Shown here: in pieces, positions 18,530 through 25,898 of the stretch | How positions within the stretch are numbered: the stretch's first letter is position 1 | Layout: every line of letters starts with the position of its first letter | From: Barnesiella intestinihominis YIT 11860 | GTDB taxonomy: Bacteria > Bacteroidota > Bacteroidia > Bacteroidales > Barnesiellaceae | Direction: 5' to 3' | NCBI RefSeq assembly: GCF_000296465.1 | Contig: NZ_JH815204.1 | Location: 550,113-614,112, forward strand | DNA: 64,000 nt | The notes under the pieces: generated by a model | Seen by the model: only the letters and a program-made list of their open reading frames with translations | What the model was told of the DNA's origin: nothing | Databases searched by the model: none | Position numbers and translations under genes: made by a program

Positions 18530-18577
18530 AAAAAATCGGAGAGGAGAAAGAGGTTTGTCTCTTTCTTGGTCTCCGAT
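18530..18577 (-). terminator. Intrinsic terminator between gcvPB and lpdA
   Basis: On the minus strand the outer arms ATCGGAGA/TCTCCGAT and inner arms AGAAAGAG/CTCTTTCT are separated by a small bulge and closed by a 6-base loop, followed by TTTTTT. It lies 9 bases past the gcvPB stop and 13 bases before the lpdA ATG, inside an otherwise gap-free operon. Confidence 0.85.
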
Positions 18578-18586
18578 AGTTGAATA

Positions 18587-20050
18587 TTATGATTGTTTTT
18601 GTAAATCTTTGAATCGTAAAATCGGATTTTTCGCCGCTGTGGTTTCGTCGAGCCTTCTCACCGGAGTGGAGTGGGGCGCGCTTTTTACCAAATCGGGGTT
18701 TTCGATCGCTTCGTGGGCGACCGTGCGCATCACCTCTATAAACTCGTCGAGAGTCTCTTTCGATTCCGTTTCGGTCGGTTCGATCATAATCGACTGATGG
18801 AACAACAAGGGGAAATAGATCGTGGGCGCATGGTAACCGTAGTCTAGCAGTCGTTTGGCGATGTCCAATGTAGTCACTCCTGTGGACTTGTCGAGCAATC
18901 CGTCGAATACGAATTCATGTTTACAGATGCCTTCGATGGGCAGATAGTAACAGTCTTTCAGCGATTCTTTTACGTAGTTCGCATTTAATGTCGCTAATTC
19001 TCCCACGTGTTTTATCTGTTCTTTTCCCAGTGACAGGATATAGGCGTATGCTCGCATCATCACTCCGAAGTTCCCGAAGAATCCCGAAATGCGCCCCATA
19101 CTGTCGCTTCCTCCTTCGATGGAGTATTTGTCACCTTTTTTAATGATTCTTGGGCGGGGCAAATAATCGACGAGTGCAGGGGCAACGCCTACGGGACCAC
19201 TGCCGGGGCCGCCTCCTCCGTGAGGGGTGGAAAAGGTTTTATGCAAATTGATGTGCATAATGTCGAAACCCATGTCGCCGGGACGGCAACGCCCCAACAA
19301 GGGATTGAGGTTCGCTCCGTCGTAGTAGAGTAGGCCTCCGCAACCATGTACCAATTCGGCAATTTGGGGTATCTCTTTCTCGAAAATACCCAATGTGTTG
19401 GGGTTGGTCATCATGATACCGGCTATCGTATCGTCGAGCAACGGTTCGAGTTTCGTAACATCTATCGTACCTTCGGGCGTGGAAGGAACTTCGACAATCT
19501 CCAATCCACACACTGCCGCACTGGCGGGATTTGTACCGTGGGCACTGTCGGGGACGATTACTTTGGTGCGCTTTAAGTCTCCTCGCTTGATGTGGTATTG
19601 TCTCATCAACATTAGACCGGTCAATTCACCGTGGGCTCCGGCAAATGGATTTAGTGTAAATTCTGCCAGACCTGAAATCTCGGATAGAACATGAGCCAAT
19701 TCGTAATAAAGACGTAAAGCCCCTTGTATGGAATTTTCGGATTGTAATGGGTGCAATGCCGTGAACGATTCCATAGAAGCCATTTCTTCATTGATTTTGG
19801 GATTGTATTTCATCGTACAAGAACCCAATGGATAGAACCCGGTTTCAACTCCGAAATTTTTATTGGAGACGTTGGTATAATGACGCACGACATCGAGTTC
19901 GCTCACTTCGGGGAGTTCGGCCTCCGTCCCTCTGCGCAAAGATTGCGGGAGGTCGGTTAAGGAATAGTTCCCGAAGTCGGATTGTTGCAGGGAATACCCT
20001 ATGCGTCCCGGTTTTGAAATTTCAAAAATCAGCTTATCGTAGTATTTCAT
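18587..20050 (-). CDS. gcvPB: Glycine dehydrogenase (decarboxylating) subunit 2
   Basis: C-terminal half of the P-protein, carrying the pyridoxal phosphate. With GcvPA it decarboxylates glycine and passes the aminomethyl group to lipoyl-GcvH. The PLP lysine is K271 in NLHKTFSTPHGGGGPG. The segment DSAHGTNPASA and the N-terminal CTMKYNPK are typical. 487 residues, as in two-subunit P-proteins. It starts 3 bases after the gcvPA stop. Bacteroides species usually encode a single fused GcvP of about 950 residues, so the split form is worth noting. Confidence 0.96.
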   Translation of the reverse strand: MKYYDKLIFEISKPGRIGYSLQQSDFGNYSLTDLPQSLRRGTEAELPEVSELDVVRHYTNVSNKNFGVETGFYPLGSCTMKYNPKINEEMASMESFTALHPLQSENSIQGALRLYYELAHVLSEISGLAEFTLNPFAGAHGELTGLMLMRQYHIKRGDLKRTKVIVPDSAHGTNPASAAVCGLEIVEVPSTPEGTIDVTKLEPLLDDTIAGIMMTNPNTLGIFEKEIPQIAELVHGCGGLLYYDGANLNPLLGRCRPGDMGFDIMHINLHKTFSTPHGGGGPGSGPVGVAPALVDYLPRPRIIKKGDKYSIEGGSDSMGRISGFFGNFGVMMRAYAYILSLGKEQIKHVGELATLNANYVKESLKDCYYLPIEGICKHEFVFDGLLDKSTGVTTLDIAKRLLDYGYHAPTIYFPLLFHQSIMIEPTETESKETLDEFIEVMRTVAHEAIENPDLVKSAPHSTPVRRLDETTAAKNPILRFKDLQKQS

Positions 20051-20053
20051 GGC

Positions 20054-21382
20054 TTATCCCTCCTTTTCGATTAATGATACCAGATTGTCTATTTCTTCCC
20101 GGGTGCGTTTTTCGGTCACGCAGAATAGGAGAGCGTCGTCGGTTCCCTCGACAGGAATACCGGCCAAGAAGCCTTTTTCTTCGAGATGTTTCAGGAGTGT
20201 GTCCCGATTCAAGGTCGTTTTTACGGCAAACTCTTTTAAGAACGGCTTGTCGAAACAGAGCGAAAATTTACCCGTTTCCAGTAATTTGTCGCACAGGTAG
20301 TGCGCTCCCGCATAGGATTTCTCATTGACTTCTTTCATTCCTTGTTTTCCCATTAGAGCCATGTATATCGTTACATACAGAGCCATGAGGGATTGGTTGG
20401 AACAAATGTTGCTGTTCGCCTTTTGGCGACGAATATGTTGTTCCCTTGCCTGTAAGGTAAGTACAAACGCCCGTTTACCGTCCACATCGGTTGTGGCTCC
20501 GACGATACGTCCTGGTAATTTCCGTACTAAATCGCGGGTGGCTGCGAGATAACCGACATAAGGGCCTCCGAAATTCAAAGGCATCCCCAATGTCTGTCCA
20601 TCGCCGCAAGCGATGTCGGCTCCCCATTCGCCGGGCGTTTTCAGCACGGCCATAGCCGAGGGGTCGGCATAGACGATAAACAACGCTTTGTGTGCATGAG
20701 CATTGTCGGCGAATCCGGAAAAGTCTTCGATGATTCCATAGCGGTTCGGGGTACTTGCAATAACACCGGCCACATCGTCGGCTTCGAGCAGTTTCTCCAT
20801 GACGGCTTTGTCGGTGACACCTTCTTTTTCGGGAATCATTTCCAGATTTACCCCGTGGAAACGGGCGTAGGTTTCGATAACCTCGATGACTCTGGGATTC
20901 AGTGTTTGGGAAACAATGACTTTATTGCGTTTCTTGGCATGGGCAATCGACATGAGCATGGCTTCGGCTGCGGCCGTAGCTCCGTCGTACATGGAAGCAT
21001 TGCAACATTCCATACCGGTCAGCTCGCATATCATGCTTTGAAACTCGAATATATATTGTAGTGTTCCCTGAGAAATTTCGGGCTGATAGGGAGTATAGGC
21101 CGTGAGGTATTCCGAACGGGAGATAAGTTGGCCGATAACCGCAGGGGCATAATGGTCGTAAGCGCCGCCTCCGGCAAAGGGAATGAGTTTTTTGTTCGTC
21201 TTTCCTAATTCCCGAAAGTAGTTTCTGACTTCATCTTCGGACATCGATTTTTTCAAATCATAATCTTTGTCGAAGCGAATGTTTTCGGGAATCTCGGCAT
21301 AAAGCTCATCGAGAGACGATAACCCTATCTTCCCCAGCATTTCGGAAATATCGGCTTCGGTATGCGGGAAATATTTGTACAT
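20054..21382 (-). CDS. gcvPA: Glycine dehydrogenase (decarboxylating) subunit 1
   Basis: N-terminal, PLP-less half of the split P-protein; forms the heterotetramer with GcvPB. Typical blocks are the N-terminal YFPHTEADISEMLGKIG, the segment LTAYTPYQPEISQGTLQ and MPLNFGGPYVGYLA near residue 262. The length of 442 is normal for subunit 1. The gene lies 18 bases after gcvH and is followed by gcvPB at 3 bases, consistent with coupled translation of the two subunits. Confidence 0.96.
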   Translation of the reverse strand: MYKYFPHTEADISEMLGKIGLSSLDELYAEIPENIRFDKDYDLKKSMSEDEVRNYFRELGKTNKKLIPFAGGGAYDHYAPAVIGQLISRSEYLTAYTPYQPEISQGTLQYIFEFQSMICELTGMECCNASMYDGATAAAEAMLMSIAHAKKRNKVIVSQTLNPRVIEVIETYARFHGVNLEMIPEKEGVTDKAVMEKLLEADDVAGVIASTPNRYGIIEDFSGFADNAHAHKALFIVYADPSAMAVLKTPGEWGADIACGDGQTLGMPLNFGGPYVGYLAATRDLVRKLPGRIVGATTDVDGKRAFVLTLQAREQHIRRQKANSNICSNQSLMALYVTIYMALMGKQGMKEVNEKSYAGAHYLCDKLLETGKFSLCFDKPFLKEFAVKTTLNRDTLLKHLEEKGFLAGIPVEGTDDALLFCVTEKRTREEIDNLVSLIEKEG

Positions 21383-21400
21383 GATGTGTTCCTCCGTCGA

Positions 21401-21778
21401 TTATTCGCAAATGGCTTTGTAGGCTTCGGCATTCATCAGACTGTCCAGTTCGGCCTTATCGTTGATTTTAACTTTGCAAATCCAGTTCCCGAAAGCATCT
21501 TCGTTCAATAATTCGGGCTTGTCTTCCAGTTTGTCGTTAATCTCCACGACGATACCGCTGATGGGCGATAACAGGTCGCTGGCGGCCTTTACGCTTTCGA
21601 CTGCACCGAACTCTTCTCCTTGATTCAGTTCGTCGTCCACTTCGGGAAGATCGACGTAAACGACATTACCTAATTGATGTTGTGCATAATCCGTGATACC
21701 GATATATCCAAATTCGCCTTCTACTTTTAACCATTCGTGTGATTCGGAGTAATAAAGTCCGTCTAATACTGTACTCAT
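21401..21778 (-). CDS. gcvH: Glycine cleavage system H protein
   Basis: Lipoyl carrier that shuttles the aminomethyl group between P, T and L proteins. The lipoylated lysine is K64 in GAVESVKAASDL. 125 residues, the usual size. Lies 28 bases after gcvT and 18 before gcvPA. The lipoate-protein ligase that would modify it is encoded at the head of the same operon. Confidence 0.98.
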   Translation of the reverse strand: MSTVLDGLYYSESHEWLKVEGEFGYIGITDYAQHQLGNVVYVDLPEVDDELNQGEEFGAVESVKAASDLLSPISGIVVEINDKLEDKPELLNEDAFGNWICKVKINDKAELDSLMNAEAYKAICE

Positions 21779-21806
21779 AATTATTTGTTTTTAAGTTGTC
21801 AATAAA

Positions 21807-22901
21807 TCATTTTTTATAATTTTTTTCGTAGAAGCGTTTCTTAACAACCGTTCCTTTGAAAAATTTTTTGCGAATGTGTATCTCCACTTCGGTCCCCAAT
21901 GCGGCGTGCGCACTGTCGATGAGAGCCATACATACACTTTTCCCGGTAGAGATTGAATTGTAACCCGTGGTGACGTGTCCGATGACTTTTCCATCGGCAT
22001 AAACTTCGTAGCCGCTACGCGGAATGGCTTTGTCTGCTAATTCGATACCTACGATTTTTCTTTTTATGCCTTCTGCTTTTTGCAAAATGATGGCCTCTTT
22101 GCCGATGAATTCTTCCTTGTCGAGTTTTACGAACATACCCAACCCGGCTTCGATGGGAGTAATGTCTTTTTCGAGCTCATGTCCATACAGGGGAAGACCT
22201 ACTTCGAACCGCAGCGTGTCGCGGCAACCTAATCCACAGGGAAGAACTTGTTTGGAATCCACCAATATATCCCATACCCGATTGATGAAATCGTGGCTAC
22301 CGTATAGTTCGAAGCCGTCTTCTCCCGTATATCCGGTGCGCGATACGATTATCGTTTCGTTCTCGTATTTCATTTCTTTGCAGGTATAGAAAAGCAGGTC
22401 TTTCACATCGAGGTTCAGAAGTTTTTCTATGCAGGCTTCGGCGTGAGGTCCTTGTACGGCAACTTCTCCGTAGTAGTCCGACAAATTTTCTATTTTCAGA
22501 TCATATCCGGTGCTATGTTCCACAATCCATTGGAAATCTTTTGCAATGTTCGATGCATTTACTACCAAGAAAAATCGCTCTTCTTCCATTTTGTAAACCA
22601 GCAAGTCGTCTACCGTTCCACCTTCGGGATACAGCATCATGCCGTAAAAGATTTTACCGATTTCGGCATTTCGAATATCGTTGGTGAAAATATGATTGAT
22701 GTATCGCTCGCTATCGGGGCCTGTGATGAGAATTTCGCCCATGTGAGAAACGTCGAATATTCCGGCGGCATGGCGTACGGCATTATGCTCTTCGATGATT
22801 GTCGTATATTCGATGGGCATGTCGAATCCGCCGAATGGCATCATTTTGGCTCCCAAGTCGAGATGTTTTTGGTGCAGGCATGTTTTTAATATATCTTCCA
22901 T
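21807..22901 (-). CDS. gcvT: Aminomethyltransferase (T protein)
   Basis: Transfers the methylene group from aminomethyl-GcvH to tetrahydrofolate, releasing ammonia. Family blocks are visible: MPFGGFDMPIEY near the N-terminus, DVSHMGEI around residue 50, and SRTGYTGEDGFELY near 190-203. I chose the ATG at 22901 (MEDILKT); an in-frame TTG two codons earlier is also possible. 364 residues. Second gene of the operon, 29 bases after lplA. Confidence 0.97.
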   Translation of the reverse strand: MEDILKTCLHQKHLDLGAKMMPFGGFDMPIEYTTIIEEHNAVRHAAGIFDVSHMGEILITGPDSERYINHIFTNDIRNAEIGKIFYGMMLYPEGGTVDDLLVYKMEEERFFLVVNASNIAKDFQWIVEHSTGYDLKIENLSDYYGEVAVQGPHAEACIEKLLNLDVKDLLFYTCKEMKYENETIIVSRTGYTGEDGFELYGSHDFINRVWDILVDSKQVLPCGLGCRDTLRFEVGLPLYGHELEKDITPIEAGLGMFVKLDKEEFIGKEAIILQKAEGIKRKIVGIELADKAIPRSGYEVYADGKVIGHVTTGYNSISTGKSVCMALIDSAHAALGTEVEIHIRKKFFKGTVVKKRFYEKNYKK

Positions 22902-22930
22902 AGTCAACAGGTTTTTTGTTATAGAATTTT

Positions 22931-23905
22931 TTAATTGTTATTGAATAATATATCGATGAAATTTTTTCTGCTCAGTTGGCGTATATAATTCTCGATGGGA
23001 TTGTCATCGAGAATGCGGTTGACAGACTGAGGTGTGAAAGGAACGTTTTGAAATTTGTTCAAAAATTCGTCGATTTCTCCGACGAGAAAATAATCTCCTA
23101 CTAAATTCATCGATTTGATGATTCCGTTTTTGATTTCCAATCGTATTTCTATTTCGCCGGCAGGGACGTAACCTTTCCGTATCCATGTGTAGCGGGGATT
23201 GTTTCCCAATATCCATTCGTCCCGGAGGTATTCCGTTTCTATTTTTTCAATGTGAACGATATCTTTTTGAGTCAGACATTCTTCGTGATCACAAAGTGAC
23301 GAGCGTATGAATCTCTTGAATTCTTCGATGTCGATGTCGAGATATTCTTTAAGGTTGGTTACTCTTTTTCTGACGGATTCGATTCCCTTAGTAATGAGTT
23401 TCTCGTTGTTGGGGGTAATGGATAGAACCAAATCTTCGAGGTTGGTATCGAAGAGCATAGTACCGTGGACGATACTTCTGCCCGACGTGCGATAGAAAGC
23501 GTTTCCCGATACTTTTTTACCATCGACGGTAATATCGTTTCTCCCTGAGGCGACAGCTTTTACTCCTAGTTTGTTGAGTGTGTGAGCGATTAATTGCAGG
23601 TAACGGTCGAATGTGAAACTGACATTGAAATCGTCGGTAATATACGAGAACATGATGTTGCTGAAATCGGCATAGACACAACCCCCTCCCGATTTACGAC
23701 GGTAATATTCTATTCTGTGAGAGCGGACATAGTCGAAATTGATTTCGTTTTCCATCAATTGGTTTCTTCCGAAAATGACCGTGGGATTGACCTGCCACAT
23801 GAAAAAGCAATCTTCACCGGGCCGATTATGGGCTATGTATTCCTCCATAGCCAAATAGAAAGACAGACGGCGTACGGCCTTATCCGGTAGGGCGATATAT
23901 TTCAT
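22931..23905 (-). CDS. lplA: Lipoate-protein ligase
   Basis: Activates lipoate with ATP and attaches it to acceptor lysines such as K64 of GcvH. The ligase signature RRKSGGGCVYAD (about residues 68-79) and the lysine-containing DGKKVSGNAFYR (about 126-137) are both present. 324 residues, with the C-terminal accessory domain of LplA-type enzymes. It heads the operon lplA-gcvT-gcvH-gcvPA-gcvPB(-lpdA). A minus-strand TAAATTTG (23936-23943) is a candidate -7 box. Confidence 0.93.
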   Translation of the reverse strand: MKYIALPDKAVRRLSFYLAMEEYIAHNRPGEDCFFMWQVNPTVIFGRNQLMENEINFDYVRSHRIEYYRRKSGGGCVYADFSNIMFSYITDDFNVSFTFDRYLQLIAHTLNKLGVKAVASGRNDITVDGKKVSGNAFYRTSGRSIVHGTMLFDTNLEDLVLSITPNNEKLITKGIESVRKRVTNLKEYLDIDIEEFKRFIRSSLCDHEECLTQKDIVHIEKIETEYLRDEWILGNNPRYTWIRKGYVPAGEIEIRLEIKNGIIKSMNLVGDYFLVGEIDEFLNKFQNVPFTPQSVNRILDDNPIENYIRQLSRKNFIDILFNNN

Positions 23906-24061
23906 AGGTATCAGGTCTGCTGAAATTATACCTTACAAATTTATATATTCTTTTGTAATGGGAAATACATTGACCCGAAATTTTCTTGAATTTTATTTTC
24001 GAGACGAAGAATCCTTTTATCTTTGCATAAAAGCGAAGAGTAATAAATTAGAGGTAAGAAA

Positions 24062-24615
24062 ATGAAAGAGGGATTGAAATATAAAGGCGTAGATTTTTCG
24101 GATATTGAATCGGATAGAGAGTAGTTTTACGGGTGTACATTCGAAGAATGCAGTTTTGCCCGTGCAAAACTGACAAACGTATTATTTTCTCGGTGTGAGT
24201 TTATTCGTTGTGATTTTAGTTTATGTAAAATTTACGGAGTTTCTTTTCAAGATGTGAGATTCGTGGGGTGTAAGATGTTGGGGGGCGATTTTACCGGGTG
24301 TAAGGGATTGCTCTCTTCGTTTGATTTTGAGAAATGTCTGTTGCAGTTTTTTCGTTTATCGGTATGAAGTTGAAGTCATGTAACTTTATCGATTGCAATT
24401 TGGAAGAAGCGGATTTTACCGAATGTAATCTTGCGGAGGCTAATTTCGACCGTGCCGTATTAAATAGAACCGTATTTTTTCATACGAATTTAGAACAAGC
24501 CGATTTCTCTACCGCGATCGGATATGAAATAGATCCTCGTCATAATTCATTGAGAAAAGCCCGATTCTCTCTGGCGGAAGTAATCGGGCTTTTACGACCT
24601 TTCAGTATAGTGTAG
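24062..24615 (+). pseudogene. Pentapeptide-repeat protein gene, broken twice
   Basis: From the ATG at 24062 the reading frame gives Cys/Phe-rich pentapeptide repeats (CTFEECSF, CEFIRCDFSLC, CNLEEADFTECNL). Two lesions interrupt it. Codon 21 is TAG (24122-24124). Around the T-run at 24347-24352 the repeat pattern moves to another frame, as expected from loss of one T from a run of seven. Restoring both gives about 184 residues, a complete quadrilateral beta-helix protein of Qnr-like size ending LAEVIGLLRPFSIV. An internal ATG at 24334 could still give a 93-residue C-terminal fragment. A -7-like TATCTTTG lies at 24018-24025. A 192-bp MITE lies 9 bases beyond the stop. Confidence 0.82.
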
Positions 24616-24624
24616 ATTAATTTA

Positions 24625-24816
24625 GAAACTGTTTTAAATTTATTGAGAAATAATATTATCATTTTAAGCAGGTATGTTCCGGCCATATTGCGCCCCAGTC
24701 TCGCATCTTGAATCCCTTGATTTTTGTCAATAGCCCGCTATTGACTGCATATCTCGGACTCCAATCTGCTTCAACATAGGTCTCGATCTGTCTCGGAATA
24801 AATTTAAAACAGCTTC
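24625..24816. mobile_element. MITE-like element, copy 1 (192 bp)
   Basis: Twenty-base terminal inverted repeats (GAAACTGTTTTAAATTTATT at the left, one mismatch to the complement of the right end) and a 3-base target duplication TTA (24622-24624 and 24817-24819). Internally there is a perfect 8-bp hairpin, GTCAATAG-CCCG-CTATTGAC (24726-24745). A second copy of identical length is at 44595-44786 with about 8 mismatches. The minus strand keeps an open frame ending MRDWGAIWPEH..., possibly the 3' end of a parent transposase. TNA duplications recall IS5-family (IS1031-like) elements; the parent is not in the window. Confidence 0.85.
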
Positions 24817-24825
24817 TTAGTAATT

Positions 24826-25890
24826 TTAGATATTCACTTGATTTACCGTGTGTCCTTCCAAATATTGCCGGATATTGTCGGTTGCAATCTTCATCAATCT
24901 TTCCCGAGCTTCGAAAGTGGCCCATGCGATGTGAGGAGTGATGAAACAATTACGGGCGTGTATAAGCGGATTGTCTTTTCGAGGAGGTTCTTGCGATAGG
25001 ACATCTACCCCGGCCGCTTTAATTCGACCTTCGTTCAAAGCGTCGGCCAAATCCTGCTCGTTAACGAGAGGCCCCCGTCCTGTATTGATGACAATGGCCG
25101 ATGGCTTCATAAGCCCGATGGTTCGGGCGTTTATCAGATTACGAGTCGTGTCGGTCAAAGGGCAATGCAGGGTGATTACATCGCTTTCGGCTAGTAAGGT
25201 CTCCAATGTTACGGGAGTGACATAGTCGGGCAGTTGGTCTTTCTTTTTCGATGTTTGGGCTAAAACATTCATTCCGAAAGCATGAGCGATTCTTGCGACT
25301 GTGCTGCCTATATTACCGAACCCGATGATACCGATATTTTTTCCTGCAATTTCGAATATGGGACTTTTTTGAAAAGTGAAATCTTTACAGTCCGCCCATT
25401 CTCCCGATTTCACACATTGTGAATGGGCGGCAACGTCGCTGGCTATGTTGAGCAGATGTGCAAATACCATTTGTGCGACCGACTCGCTGCTGTAAGCCGG
25501 TATATTGGTAACTGCGATACCTCTATTCTTTGCCGCTTCTACATCGACGATATTATACCCGGTGGCTAATACACCGATGTAGCGTAAATGAGGTAGTTGC
25601 TCCAATGTGGTTGCGCTCAATGGAGTCTTGTTTGTGAGAACGATGTCGGCCAAAGCAGCCCGCGATACGATTTCGTCAACAGAGGTACGGTCATAAACGG
25701 TGAATTCACCCATTCTTTCGATACCCTCCCACGACAAATCTCCGGGATTCAAACCGTATCCGTCGAGCACGACAATGCGATGAGACTTGCGTTTCTCTTC
25801 GATGACGTTTTCTGTTGCGTTTTTCAGCTCTTCCCACGATAGCTCGTCAGCTTTTACTTTGTATCCGTCGGTCACTTTCCACTCTCTCAT
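24826..25890 (-). CDS. D-2-hydroxyacid dehydrogenase with duplicated N-terminus
   Basis: NAD-dependent dehydrogenase of the hydroxypyruvate/glycerate/lactate type. The Rossmann motif GIIGFGNIGSTVAR (about residues 188-201) and the catalytic Arg, Glu and His in NTGRGPLVNE, GVDVLSQEPP and TPHIAW are present. The first 35 residues are unusual: DGY-x6-LSWE at 8-20 is repeated with identical spacing at 43-55, where the usual family N-terminus begins (HRIVVLDGYGLNPGDLSWE). So the protein appears to carry a partial tandem duplication. It starts 8 bases after lon. The stop lies 10 bases before the MITE end. Confidence 0.9.
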   Translation of the reverse strand: MREWKVTDGYKVKADELSWEELKNATENVIEEKRKSHRIVVLDGYGLNPGDLSWEGIERMGEFTVYDRTSVDEIVSRAALADIVLTNKTPLSATTLEQLPHLRYIGVLATGYNIVDVEAAKNRGIAVTNIPAYSSESVAQMVFAHLLNIASDVAAHSQCVKSGEWADCKDFTFQKSPIFEIAGKNIGIIGFGNIGSTVARIAHAFGMNVLAQTSKKKDQLPDYVTPVTLETLLAESDVITLHCPLTDTTRNLINARTIGLMKPSAIVINTGRGPLVNEQDLADALNEGRIKAAGVDVLSQEPPRKDNPLIHARNCFITPHIAWATFEARERLMKIATDNIRQYLEGHTVNQVNI

Positions 25891-25898
25891 AATCTCTT

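Noticed and set aside
24659-24949. 96-codon minus-strand frame running from the MITE into the dehydrogenase gene
   Set aside because: Its second half overlaps a well-supported gene in another frame. Only the part inside the MITE may be a transposase remnant.
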